This document shows, piece by piece, positions 34,242 to 44,273 of a DNA stretch of 64,000 bases. Positions within the stretch are counted from its first letter, which is position 1. Every line of letters starts with the position of its first letter. This DNA is from Tausonia pullulans. Taxonomy: Eukaryota; Basidiomycota; Tremellomycetes; Cystofilobasidiales; Mrakiaceae. The notes beneath the pieces were generated by a model. It was not told the origin of the DNA, searched no databases, and saw nothing but the letters and a program-made list of their open reading frames with translations. Where the stretch lies: the NCBI GenBank assembly GCA_951802195.1, contig OX637621.1:1364001-1428000 (forward strand), given 5' to 3'. The position numbers and the translations under genes are program-made.

Positions 34242-37200
34242 ATGTTCGGCCACCTTGTCTCTTCATCTCCGCCGTCCTCCTGGGCCCACAACAGCCTTCC
34301 CGACCATCCGCCACAAGGCGAGGACGCGCCGCCGGCCGTCATCTCAAACGCCAGCAGCAGCAACAACGTCCCATCGTCGCCGTCGCCTTTGGCCGCTACT
34401 CCTACAACTCAGTGCCAGCAGCGCGCCTCGGACGAGGATCAGGATCAGGATGATGTGCTCGTCGCGCTTGAGCGTGAGGGTGAGTCGGTCGTTCGTTGGC
34501 CAGTGTGAAGTGGAGCGTTCCCGTCGTGTGAAAGGAGGGGAGGCGCGCTTGCTGCATGCACGTGGAGTCCAACCTCTCGTCGTGTACAATCCTTCAATAT
34601 CAGTTCAGGGAGAAGCCGTGTTGGAGTGAGACAGCTCCGGCTGCCATACTCGTAGTACCCCATCTTTGCGTGAAGGCCGTCGATTGACCGCCCCCCCCCC
34701 CCCCCCCTCCGCCCCGGCCATGTCCGTCTGTCATCCCTCTCACGTCTTTTGTCCTGTCTCTTCAGAGTCCAACCTCGCCTTCTACCTCGAAGACTTTGTT
34801 CCCACTCTCCAAGACCTCATCGCCGCTACACCTTCCCTTGTTCACTGCCTCCGACACGCCACCCGCGTCCTCCTCACCCGATCCTTCCACCCTCTGCTCA
34901 CTCGCGCATACAATCACCCGTCGGGCCTCCTCCAGACGACCGTGAAGGCCCAGCTCCGAGCGTCCCAAGCTCAGGGGGCCGCCGTCTTTCCACTCGAGCA
35001 GCTCGCGGTTGGCCAAGGGTGGACGGCTCGCGAGTGCAGCGCGAAGGCGCTTAAGGCTGCTCTGAGAAAGGCGTGGGAGGCCGAGCAGCTCGCCACGAGG
35101 GGCGACGAGAGGAAGCGCGAGCTGGCACTCGAGATGCTTGTCGAGCTGAGGAATGCCATAACGGGCTCAAGGCGCAAATCTCTTGCTTATGTGACGAACA
35201 GTGGGGACTCGGTAAGTTGGTCCCCTTGGATGAGGGGTGTTCGAGACGCGTTGAACCTGACGCGAGAGTCTCTTTGATCTCTCTCGCCAGCCGCCGAGGA
35301 TAATCCCCGGCCCGTCCATCGTAGTTCAGCACCTTCTCTCCCCCCTTTCCTCACCAGAGCTCGATCAGCTCCCTCCACTCACCGATATCGACATCCCTGC
35401 CTACATCACACGTTATCCAGGCCACGCGTCCTATCAACCCGTCCAGTCTCTCCTCAAACTCATCAGCGCCAATTTCGGTATTCTCGGGAGCCCGAACCCT
35501 TTGGGACACCAGCATAATGTCCAACGCACGTCGGAGCTCCTCGCGAAGTGCCTCATGCTCATGGGGGACAGGCTCAGTAAGGCCGCCACGGAGCTGTATG
35601 GAGAGCTCCTCGCCGAGTCGTGGCGATCGGGGACAGCGGCGGCGTGGACCCAAAAGGAGGCGTGGGAGTGGGTCGAGGGGCTGAAGGTACAGGAGGCGGG
35701 CCAGGGCGAGAAAGAGGTCGATGCTGTGAAGGAGGAGACCAAGATAGTGCTTTGGAAGCAGTATGCGAGGATGATGAGCAAGGCGCGAGAGCAAGCGATG
35801 CTCGATGAATTTGAGGTAGGTCATCCCTCTATCTGCCATCCTCATTCGCTCTAGTCAATTGACCCTCTTACGACTGGCTTCTCAGGGCGACGAGTACCAG
35901 ACCAAGGGAGAGCACGCCCGAGCTGTCGAGTTGTTTCGTTCTGCGATCGAGAACGACCCCAACGGACGCCCTCGCCTTCTGCTCAAGAGGGCCATCAGCC
36001 TGCGGGCCCAGAACCTGTGCGTGCGAAATCTGTTTCTCTCTCCTCTCCAATTCCGAAGCCCTGAGCTCCATTATAGCTTCTCGAGCGCCGAAGCAGATCT
36101 CTCAATTCTTCTCGCTCTCCCAACCTCTCCCTCGCACGCTCCCGCCCGCGCTCTCCACAAAAAAATCCGCCAAAAGCTTCGTACGACATCCTCCGAACTG
36201 GTCAGCAGCAGTGGAGCCGGAGCCGACCCCATCCTCAGTTCCGCCGCCAGCAATCCTCCATCAGCAGCAGCTACAGTCATGGCGGCCGTTAAGGGAGGCG
36301 GCGGCGGGGGAAAGAAGAGCAAAGAGACACGAGCCAAGGCGAAAGTGAAGGCGGAGGCGGAGCAGGAAAGATCTGAGGCACTCTCGTCCTCGGCGGACGA
36401 GGTGTTAGTTGATCTTGGGAGCGGCGCGTTCTCGGTCGGCGTCGGACTGGGCTTTGACATCCCGCACGCTGATTCGGCCTCCAAGACAAACGGCAGCATT
36501 CGGTTTGAGCGGATGCCGACGGCAGTCGTTACCTCTTCCCTTTCTCCCACTCCAGCATTATCGATGACCCCAACACCGTTGTCGCTGTATGTCTCGCCCG
36601 ACACCTCTGCCACTTCCACCCTTATCTCGCCCAGCTCTCAGTCGCCTCCTTCTCCCTCCTTCAACGACTCCACCCCTCTCGCGGCCTCCACTCATATCTC
36701 TGTCAGAAAGCGGACGCCTCCTTCTTCTCCTCTTCAACAGCCGTCGTTGACCATCAATGATGATCCCTCCGTCTCGTCCGCATCATCCACGACCTCCTCC
36801 GCCTTCATCTCTGCCTCGATCGGTTCGACGCCTGCCTCTTCAAGTTTTGACTCGCCCTGCACACCTCGGTCCGAGTTCCGCGACCTATCCACTTCGTTAA
36901 CGACGCTCCCTCCTTCGTGCATCAGCAGCGGCGTGGCGTGGGTCGCGGCAACAGTGGCAGACTCGGATCTGGAGACGGTGATCCCCAGTGATGTGGGGAG
37001 CCCAAAAGATCAGGCGGAGCCTAACAACTTTGGCGGCGGGGATACGCTGCTGCGGGAGCATAAGGAGGAGGAGATAGAGGTGGTAGAGAAGAAGGTGTAT
37101 ATGCCGCAGGAGAGGGTATTTGAGGATGGGGTTAGGCTGGTCGTTTGTGGCGAATTCGTAGGTCCCTCTATCTTCATCTATATCTGTCGATCCGCAGATC

Positions 37201-37485
37201 CCTGTTCTAACTCTTGTTGTTCCTCGTGTGGGCATTCTAGCTCGAGCGCGGATGTTGTAGTGCTGGGGATGCCTGTTTCTGGCTGCATGAGTATGTTGTT
37301 ACATCTGCCTTCTCTAGCGCTCTCTGGATCAAACTGACAATTTGGCTCCCTGTAGACTCCCTCCAGTCCAGCCTCATGACGTCCTCGACTCGTCAGTCAA
37401 CCCAAGCGCCTTTGTCATCCATCCGTACCCCACAGCCAGGTCTCACCAGCTACAACAGCGAACAAAGTCATCCTCACCCGTCTGA
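34242..37485 (+). CDS. TPR-like protein with C-terminal CCCH zinc finger
   Basis: Exon 1 (MFGHLVSSSPPSSWAHNSLP ... DDVLVALERE) joins in phase across an intron containing a C17 run to ESNLAFYLEDFVPTLQDLIA. A helical region follows (LRHATRVLLTRSFHPLL, TELYGELLAESWRSG), then a TPR-like pair: GDEYQTKGEHARAVELFRSA, IENDPNGRPRLLLKRAISLR, AQNLFSSAEADLSILLALPT. A long Ser/Thr/Pro-rich disordered stretch follows, then a zinc finger created by splicing: VVCGEF joins LERGCCSAGDACFWLHE. This gives exactly C-x8-C-x5-C-x3-H (37146-37288), the RNA-binding type. The end is ELPPVQPHDVLDSS ... KSSSPV. An RNA-linked role is inferred from the finger. I do not recognise a named orthologue. The spacing of the finger across the intron supports the model. 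Confidence 0.72.
34691..34707. repeat. C17 homopolymer in an intron of the TPR/CCCH gene
   Basis: Seventeen uninterrupted C residues in the first intron of the TPR/CCCH gene, upstream of a pyrimidine-rich acceptor (ctgtctcttcag). Length may vary between reads or strains. Confidence 0.8.
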
Positions 37486-38560
37486 GGAGGTGGCTAGGGA
37501 CTACGGGCGTGAGCCCAATCTCATGTGGTGGGAAGCTGCGATCGCTGGGCCAATGCTGGCCGGAGTTGAAAGTGCGGATGATGTAGAGGGTCGTCCAGGG
37601 GGAGGTTGGATGAGGTGCTCTCTTCTTTGGTCGCACGAAGTCTCCAAGCGCCTCCGTCCGTTTCTTATTTCCTCCTTCTTCACACCACTGGTTCTGCCTG
37701 TACCTCTAGCATTTCTTCATTTTGAACGTTCTCTTTCCTCTTTCCTCTTGCGATCTCGCTTTCTTCTCCTTGACTCTCTCCGGTTTCTTTTTTGTTTCCG
37801 TTCGTCCTCCTGTCAGCCCACTCTCTACATTGATCGATCGAACTGACTCCTTACATCCATCCTCAAATGCCCTTGATTTCTCACTCTTGGTTATCATCCC
37901 ACCCAGTCTGTAAGCTCCTCATGGACTTTGATAATTCCCCCCAACTTTCAGAATTAGTTCGCTGGACGCCTGTGCCCGGGCCTGGGCACCTGTTCCCCGA
38001 CAAGAGGGGTCTCGATATGTGCGAGGTGAAACAAGACAGCCGTCTCGTTGTTCCTAAAAAAATGTTGGAGAATAAATTAAACTCTGCTCACTCATATCGG
38101 GTCGTATGTGAGCGCGCTTCGCCGTTCTAGTGCCATCCGTGGTCGTTGGTGGCCATGGGCGTTACCCCCTTGGATGTATCATTAGATCGCGTCACAAACC
38201 CTAATAAAGAAGATGGACTCAAGAGCCGTTCGACAATAGCTGAGTACATTTAGAGCGTTCTGCTGGTGAGAGTTCTTTGTATGCTGCTGCGAGGCGCATT
38301 GAGCGGACGCAGTCTCTTGTGCGCGAGGTTGCCCGCAGCAGTCAAACAGCTCCGCCTCTAGCTCTCCCTCTTCAAAACGAACGACCCGGATATTCGAACA
38401 GAAAGAGACCCTCCCCCTCTATAACTCTATAATGCCATCCATATCCAACTCTGTGATCTTTCTGAAACTTGTGAAACTTCCGGTGGATAGGGGTTTCAGC
38501 TCATCAAAGGGGAATTAAACCGACTGTGGCATTCGGTACGCAATGGACTCCGGGTTGGCG
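37486..38560. other. Gene-poor intergenic stretch after the TPR/CCCH gene
   Basis: About 1.1 kb. The left third is very pyrimidine-rich (37650-37870). The middle is AT-richer than the rest of the window. Short frames have no family resemblance and no tRNA or snRNA could be recognised by eye. I cannot assign a function. Confidence 0.4.
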
Positions 38561-38725
38561 CTAGACTTGTTTGACCCCCAGGACTCCACCACGCAGCTGT
38601 CTGGGATCGGTCATGCCGCAGGAAGGGCAAGGGGCTTGAGACATGGCCAGGGCGAAAGAAGCGAAGAGAAGGGGGGCGAGGAGAACAGACAAAGGGAGTC
38701 GTTTGGGTAGGGGCTTCGAGGTCAT
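38561..38725 (-). CDS. Candidate small secreted peptide (weak)
   Basis: A 54-codon ORF starting MTSKPLPKRLPLSVLLAPLL with FASFALA next, a textbook signal peptide (basic n-region, Leu/Ala h-region, A-x-A cleavage site). The predicted mature part is short: MSQAPCPSCGMTDPRQLRGG then VLGVKQV. An in-frame upstream ATG at 38815 would hide the signal. It has no CAAX box, so it is not a typical basidiomycete pheromone precursor. It could equally be a chance ORF upstream of the plus-strand gene at 39074, or the first exon of a spliced gene. Confidence 0.25.
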   Translation of the reverse strand: MTSKPLPKRLPLSVLLAPLLFASFALAMSQAPCPSCGMTDPRQLRGGVLGVKQV

Positions 38726-38750
38726 CAAAGGGGGAGGGGCGGGCCGGCTG

Positions 38751-38805
38751 GTCAGACTAGCTCGTCGATAAATGGGGGGGAGGCTAGAGGAAACGCTAGT
38801 CTGAC
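38751..38805. promoter_or_regulatory. Perfect 11-bp inverted repeat flanking a TATA-like box
   Basis: GTCAGACTAGC at 38751-38761 and its exact reverse complement GCTAGTCTGAC at 38795-38805 surround 33 bp that include GATAAATGG. The element sits about 270 bp upstream of the gene starting at 39074 and 25 bp upstream of the small minus-strand ORF. It could be a pair of transcription-factor sites or a hairpin. The role is inferred from symmetry and position only. Confidence 0.45.
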
Positions 38806-39073
38806 TCCAGACCACATCATCCTACTCCTCTTTTTCTCTTGTCCTTCTCCCTCTTTGTCTCCTTTCTCCCATCGCTGCCCCTTGCATCAAGACAAAATAC
38901 TCCCCAAGCCCGCTCTTCGTCTCCCTCTTTCGCTCGACGCGAACATCACTCAACGACACTTCACTCGGCTGGCCCCTCGATCCCCCCCCTATCCTTCTAT
39001 ACTCAAGTCGACTCTCTCAAGGGTATCCTCATACCGCTCCGTCTCCCCCATCTTCTCCTTATCCACATACGCG

Positions 39074-39535
39074 ATGGCCAACACCATGTCCTACTACGTC
39101 TTTCCGGACCCGCCCTCGACTCCTTCCTCGAGCTCGCCTTCCTCCTTGTCGACCTCGTCCGGCTCCTTCCCGTCGCGCCCATCTCCCAAGGCCTTCTTCG
39201 CCAGGGTCCTCAAGCCGCGTGCCTCTTCCGTCAGTCTACTCTTCTCTTCACTCCTGGATCACTCCATCCGATGTGAAGCTCTTTCGCTGACACGTTCTCT
39301 ATCCCGTGGCCCTCAGCTCTCGCTCAGCAAGGACCGCCACCTCTCCGTCTTCTTCGCCTCAGACTCGGGCGTTAGCATCTGCCCCAAATTCCCCGCGCTC
39401 TCGCCCCTTCCGGACAACATCGCTCGCGACGGCAAGGCCGCCCGGATTCTCGGCGTCGACCCAGCTTCTCTCGAGGCTGCCGGTCAGGAGGAGGATGAGT
39501 ATTGGGCGTCTGCTTGCAAGGCCATGGGCATGTAG
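39074..39535 (+). CDS. Small hypothetical protein, Ser/Pro-rich N-terminus
   Basis: Two exons joined in phase 0 through a GTCAGT donor after KPRASS and a CCCTCAG acceptor before LSLSKDRHLS. The product is about 130 residues: MANTMSYYVFPDPPSTPSSS, a Ser-rich stretch, PKAFFARVLKPRASS, then a compact part LSVFFASDSGVSICPKFPAL, DGKAARILGVDPASLEAAG and EEDEYWASACKAMGM. No membrane segment or signal peptide. An upstream in-frame ATG at 38855 would add 73 residues of Arg/Ser/Pro-rich sequence and is less likely. I do not recognise the family. The intact two-exon frame and good start context support a real gene. Confidence 0.6.
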   Translation: MANTMSYYVFPDPPSTPSSSSPSSLSTSSGSFPSRPSPKAFFARVLKPRASSVSLLFSSLLDHSIRCEALSLTRSLSRGPQLSLSKDRHLSVFFASDSGVSICPKFPALSPLPDNIARDGKAARILGVDPASLEAAGQEEDEYWASACKAMGM

Positions 39536-40126
39536 AGTCAGACCGCACTTTGTCTCTATCAATATTATCTCTCATCTCTTCATGAGCACTTGACTCTCTG
39601 AGTCTCCCCTCGCCCTCTCGCTCCTCCATGTACCCTTTCTCCTTGTCGACCCTGTCCTCTTACTTCCTTTTACTCTGTACAGCTCACTCGCTTGCTCTCG
39701 CAGCCTCTCTACTCCTGTTTAGACCTACCCATCCGTTAGATTTGCAGCCCGCTTGCTTTGCTTCGCATACCCTGTCGCCCTATCTTTTCAATTTCATTGC
39801 TTGCGTCTTCGTTCGTTTCCATGAATGTCGCATCAACCTGGTCCGCCGATCGAGATTTGGCCTAGAGATGATGACTCAAAAGCAGTGAGCTGGACTCGGA
39901 AGATGACTGTCTAAAGGTTCCTTGAACACCTTTTAAAGACGTGCTTATCAGGCAAATACACGAGCCTTCTCCTGCAAGCTGTCGATCGAGTACGCGCGTC
40001 ATCACGTGACTGTAGTAGACTCGAGGTGACTTCCACCGAAACGAAAGCAAGCCGATCAAACGATACGCGCGTGGAGCCAACTGTCTCGAGCCCCCCCAAC
40101 GCCATCACCTCCCACCTTCCTCCCTC
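39536..40126. other. Intergenic between small hypothetical gene and SelK-like gene
   Basis: About 590 bp. The left part is CT-rich (likely a long 3' UTR); the right part contains the SelK-like promoter. An 86-codon open frame at 39628-39888 is Leu/Ser-rich but looks like chance reading of CT-rich DNA. Confidence 0.4.
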
Positions 40127-40566
40127 ATGCCCTACGTCTCAGCAAACGGTACCATTGGCCAAGGCACGGCCAAGCCACTGCTCCGGCAGATTCAGGACGC
40201 GTTCATGCGCGTCTGGGAGCTGCTCGTCATGTTCTTCATGACGCTCGTTGTTCGTCGTTCCGTCGCGTGCTTCCATCCCTGCTTCACAGATAGCCTAAAC
40301 TCATCCGGCGGCCTGATTGACAGGACCCAACCACTAAGACGGATCGCATCGGCAAAGGCTCTAATGGACGAGCGCAGAACCTTGGAGGAGGAGGTTCGGG
40401 AGGAGGTGGAGGGGGAGGGGATCCGGGAAAGCCTCGCTTCCGCAACATGAGCTCGAGCTCGGGACCCAGTGCGTTCTTCTGCTCCCTGTCCTTCGTGCGA
40501 GTCCCTAGCCCCACTGATTGTCCTTCTGGACTCTTAGCGGTTGACGTGTGCCAGACATGCGGCTAA
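40127..40566 (+). CDS. Selenoprotein K-like small ER membrane protein with Cys in place of Sec
   Basis: Three exons (40127-40246, 40324-40468, 40538-40566) give 97 residues. The N-terminus MPYVSANGTIGQGTAK matches the SelK opening (M-x-Y-[VI]-S-x-NG). A single TM segment follows (VWELLVMFFMTLVDPTTK, compare the animal FVxxFFxTL), then a Gly-rich region with GDPGKPRFRNM, and the C-terminus DVCQTCG. Animal SelK ends with Sec-Gly-Arg; here Cys-Gly is last. The match is in layout as well as short motifs. SelK-type proteins act at the ER in protein quality control and palmitoylation; function here is inferred. Its 3' end converges on TGS1, 127 bp away. Confidence 0.68.
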
Positions 40567-40692
40567 GCCCAAACGAGGGCGCAAGTGCACTCCCATCAAC
40601 GCGTCTCCACCTTCTCCGTGCTCTCTTGGTTCCATCCATAGTATTCCCTTCCGTATCATCATGACAAGCTATTGATCCCCCGTATCGCATCA

Positions 40693-42012
40693 TCAACGCC
40701 GCCCCGCAAGCCCTCCAAACAAGCACGTCAAAGCCTTGATCTTCCCACCCATGATCTCCTCCTCCACTTCGACCCTCTCCTCCTCGCCGACCAACGCGCG
40801 CACCTCCTCGAGGTCGACGTTCCGCGGGAGATAGTAACCCACGTCGTCTGTGATGGATCGAGCGAGATCGAAGAGCTCTTTGCCGTGCAAGGGCTGGAGG
40901 GCTGCGAGGGGGTAGATCGCGGGGCCTACAGGAGTGTCGGAGGGTGTTGAGGCGGAAGGTGTACCGAGGGTTTCGTAGGAAATGCCTCCCCAGGGTGGGG
41001 AGAGGAAGACGGCGTCGATGCCGTTCAGGGGTTTCCGGATGGATTCGGAGGAAGAAGAGGAGGAGGTAGAAGAGAGCGACCGGGCAAACGAGACAAAGTC
41101 GCCGAGGATGAACTCGATCCGGTCCGCAACGCCATACTGGAAGGCGTTATGTCGGGCGAGGGCAAGGCGTGTGGGGGAAGTATCAAGGGCGATGACTGAA
41201 AAAAGAAGAGGCCGCAGCTGTGTGTCAGGAACGCGAACGACGCGCTGCTCTGGGTATTGGCGTTCAGCGGAGGACCACGCACCTCGTTCGCACGTCTGGG
41301 CAAAGGCGATGGTGTTGCCTCCGACGCCACAGAAGGCGTCTAGGACAGCTAGAGTGCGAAACAAAAGCGAGGACACGTCTCAACGTCGTCCGAAGTGCGT
41401 CTAAACGATGCCGGCCACTCACTGCCGCATCGCAACCGCTCGGCGATCTGGATAGCTATCCGCTCGGGAGTAACGGAGAACCATCCGTCCCAGTCCATGA
41501 GAATCGGCAGCTCGTTGTAGAGCGACCAAAGACGCGTCCGTTGGGCGAAGTCTGACAGGTGGGCGTTTAGTCCAGTTTCCTGGTTCGCCTTTCAAACATC
41601 GCTCACATTTCTTCAGGTCCTTTGGCACTTGCTTATCTCTCGAGTAACGAGTGACCATTCCCGAGCAGTCCCACGGGTGCGTGCTTCCGTCCTCCTCGGT
41701 CCAAGGCTTCCGCCGCTTGACGGAGACAACGACGGGCAGCGCGGCAGGTGCAGCAGGCTCGACGCGTTTCCTCTTCTTGCCCCCTGGAGCAAGACACGGA
41801 GATGAAGCTATTGTTGAGGCGACGACGACTGTCACTTCTGGTGGTGGTGGTATAGATGCTGCTCCAGTCGTTGCAGCAGCAGCGTCCTGCGTCGGCGACG
41901 ACACGTAGACCGTCTTAGACGCGTTCGCCATGAACGTATTGCGGAGCTCAGTTGGGAGGGCCGCAAAGAGCGAAGAGGACACCTTAGGCCCGCGGTTCTT
42001 GTTTTTCCCCAT
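40693..42012 (-). CDS. TGS1: TGS1, trimethylguanosine synthase (RNA cap hypermethylase)
   Basis: A SAM-dependent methyltransferase that converts m7G caps of snRNAs, snoRNAs and telomerase RNA to 2,2,7-trimethylguanosine. The N-terminal extension is Lys-rich (MGKNKNRGPKVSSSLFAALP) with a nuclear-localisation-like GGKKRKRVEP. The core reads RKPWTEEDGSTHPWDCSGMV, LWSLYNELPILMDWDGWFSV, TPERIAIQIAERLRCGS, AVLDAFCGVGGNTIAFAQ (SAM loop), VIALDTSPTRLALARHNAFQ, DRIEFILGDFVSFARSL, then DAVFLSPPWGGISYE (catalytic SPPWGG motif). The end is the conserved YYLPRNVDLEEV segment. Four exons. Complete and apparently functional. It shares a 167-bp divergent promoter with the RING-CH gene. Confidence 0.93.
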
Positions 42013-42179
42013 GGACTGCTAAGTACGAGGGCAAGAGTAGGAGCAGTTAGAGGTTGGGCGGGAACAGCAACAGGAAGAGCGAGAACGCGACGACCGACTT
42101 CGAAACTGCCCCAGCTTTCAGCTTGTGACCATCAACGACCACCGACCAAATATCGATTATCCTCATCCATCCCCCCGTC
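42013..42179. promoter_or_regulatory. Short bidirectional promoter, TGS1 and RING-CH gene
   Basis: Only 167 bp separate the two start codons, so both core promoters and 5' UTRs must fit here. An ATCGATTATCC-containing AT-richer patch lies near 42150-42165. No TATA box is evident. Confidence 0.6.
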
Positions 42180-44192
42180 ATGGAGGTTGACCCTGAACGG
42201 GAATGCTGGATCTGCCTCGAGGACAATATGGCGCCTTCCTCTTCCAAAACCCGCTTCGTTCAGCCCTGGTCGGTAGAGGCTCTCATGACCGGCCTTCTCC
42301 GTCCCGCCTATCCTGACTATGGCCTCCTTGTCCCTTTCCTCCAGCCATTGCTCTCTCGTCGCACATGAATCCTGCTTGCTCGTCTACTTGGCCTCGCAGG
42401 AGCAGATCGGAAAGCGGGCGACTTGCCCTCAGTGTCTGCATTTACTCGCTGTGGACGAGGTACGCACCGCCCTCCACCTTGGCTTCCTCGCGAGAGTTAC
42501 GACCACTGACAGTGCCCTTCTTGTAATGCCGCTTTCAGGAGGAATTTATATCTTTGAAAATCTTGAGAGCGGGGGATTGGACATTGGATCGAGTGGCCCG
42601 TTTCGCCTGTGACGTTGGTACGTCGTCTCTCGCACTCACTCGTTGTTCGGCACCGCACGACCTGACGACCACGCCAGCCCTCATCTTCCCCGTGCGCTAC
42701 GGCTTTGAGAGTATGAGCTGCGTTCTCGGCGGTGGCACCACGAGGTTGCTACTTCGTAGCGTCACAGAAAAATGGCCCTCTGGCCTGGGTTGTGTTGTGA
42801 GTTGTCTTTCGCCGGACTGAAAGATCACACTTCACTGATACGCTGTCGCACCATTGAGCCCATTGTGCTCATTCTTTTGGTGAGACCAAGAAGCTAGAGA
42901 CTGCACCCGTGGGAAACTGATCGCAAACCTCGGTCGCTCAGTCGCTGGGCACAGACATCGTCTGGGATCCTCGCCTCTTCTGTGAATGTTTGATGTACGT
43001 CGCTGCTCCTCAATCCAGCCTTTCCGAGATAGTCTAACGGTCATTTCAGATTCGCTCCCCTCAACATGCTTCTTCCCCATCTCGTTCCCATCCTCTTCCC
43101 CGCCGAGACGCCCATCCTTACCACTATCTCGAGCCGGATCCCCTCCAATATCCGGACCCTGTCAATCCTCTTTCCACCCCGCCGCCTTGGTGCCTTTCCG
43201 CCAGGTCCAGGAGTGACGTTGTGCCTTTTGCCTCTGGCAGGCTGGATGTACTGTACGTTCGCCCTCTCACCCTTTTTCTGCTGCTGCGCGGAATAATGAG
43301 GCTAAACCAGGAACGAGGGCAGCCATCGGGAGAGATGCCGTCGAGAAAGCCGTCTTGGGTTCACCTTCACTTTCAGAAGACGAAGACGGCGAGACTGCTG
43401 CGGCAGAGCTACAAGCGGAACCGGTTGAAGCCGAGCCTGGTGCGTCCTCGAGGCCTCTCTCGGCAATGGCAGAAACATCACGCTCACGTCGTCTGTAGAG
43501 ATCCTTCTCAACAACCCTATCCTCCTCGAAGCCTTCCAGCCCGCCCTCGTCAACGTCCCTCATCCGCCGGACGAACAGCGGTTCTTACCCTCTCCGTCAT
43601 TTCGATACCGCGCGGGGCTCGCTATCCTCTCTCCCTTCGTCGCCTCGTTCCTCGGCTCGGCGCTCGTCGGGCTCTTGCCGTCGACGGGAAGGCTCTGCAG
43701 GTTGCTTGGTGGAGCACCGGGGACTGGGGAGGTAGCTCGGAAGGGCATCGGACGGGTTAGCGTGAGGTTCGAGAGACAGGCCGTCTGGTGGCGGGCGTTC
43801 ATCGGTGAGTTGCCGCTCGTTTCAGTCACCCTTGGGAAAACACACACATGTGTCTGAGATTTCTTTCTGGTTCGCTTAGGTCTGGGCCTCGGTTGGGCGC
43901 TCAAGGAGTGAGTAGGATTCCTGTCCCCTTCTCTTCAGGATGGCAAAGTTGACTTGAGACACGCAAACCCTCACTCTCTTCCTCCAGCGCATTTTCCCTC
44001 GCGTCAGTTTTCATTGACCCGCCCAGGACAATTCGCAAATCCGAGCTGACTCTCGGCCTTGCCCCCCCCCCCCCCCCTTTCAGCTACACATACCTCCAGA
44101 TCCAGCAGCGGCGGTCGCGCAGGGTCATTAGCCTCGGTCGCGCGCCTTCCGATGAGGCTGCGTACGTCGTGCAGCGGGCCGGGGAAGCGTAG
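42180..44192 (+). CDS. RING-CH (RINGv) membrane E3 ubiquitin ligase, MARCH5-like
   Basis: Exon 1 gives MEVDPERECWICLEDNMAPS; splicing at RFVQPC joins HCSLVAHESCLLVYLASQ and later RATCPQC. Together they form the C4HC3 RINGv pattern (C-x2-C ... C-x-C-x4-H-x2-C ... C-x2-C). Later exons supply hydrophobic segments (APLNMLLPHLVPILFP, RAGLAILSPFVASFLG, ALVGLLPSTG) and an acidic insert. A 59-nt intron (acceptor CTGTAG) joins EAEPE to ILLNNPILLEAFQPALV. The C-terminus IQQRRSRRVISLGRAP ... VQRAGEA is reached across an intron containing a C16 tract. Layout and the PCxCSLxAHExCL block resemble fungal relatives of mitochondrial MARCH5/MITOL. Target membrane and substrates are inferred at best. About eight introns; the last one is the least certain. 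Confidence 0.72.
44062..44077. repeat. C16 homopolymer near the last intron acceptor of the RING-CH gene
   Basis: Sixteen C residues followed by tttcag. It lies in the last intron, or borders its acceptor, depending on whether the acceptor at about 44083 or about 44100 is used. Only the second keeps frame to the natural stop. Confidence 0.75.
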
Positions 44193-44273
44193 CTGGATTC
44201 TCACATGTTGTAGTTATTCTATGATAGCCCTTTCGTCCTGAGCACGTACATCCTTCAGTTCCGTCCTAAGCAT

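Noticed and set aside
38561-38725. Pheromone precursor
   Set aside because: The C-terminus (GVKQV) lacks a CAAX prenylation motif, and a signal peptide is not a feature of basidiomycete lipopeptide pheromones.
43480-43520. Internal stop in the RING-CH gene
   Set aside because: The in-frame TAG is the acceptor (CTGTAG) of a 59-nt intron; splicing restores EAEPE-ILLNNPILLEAF.
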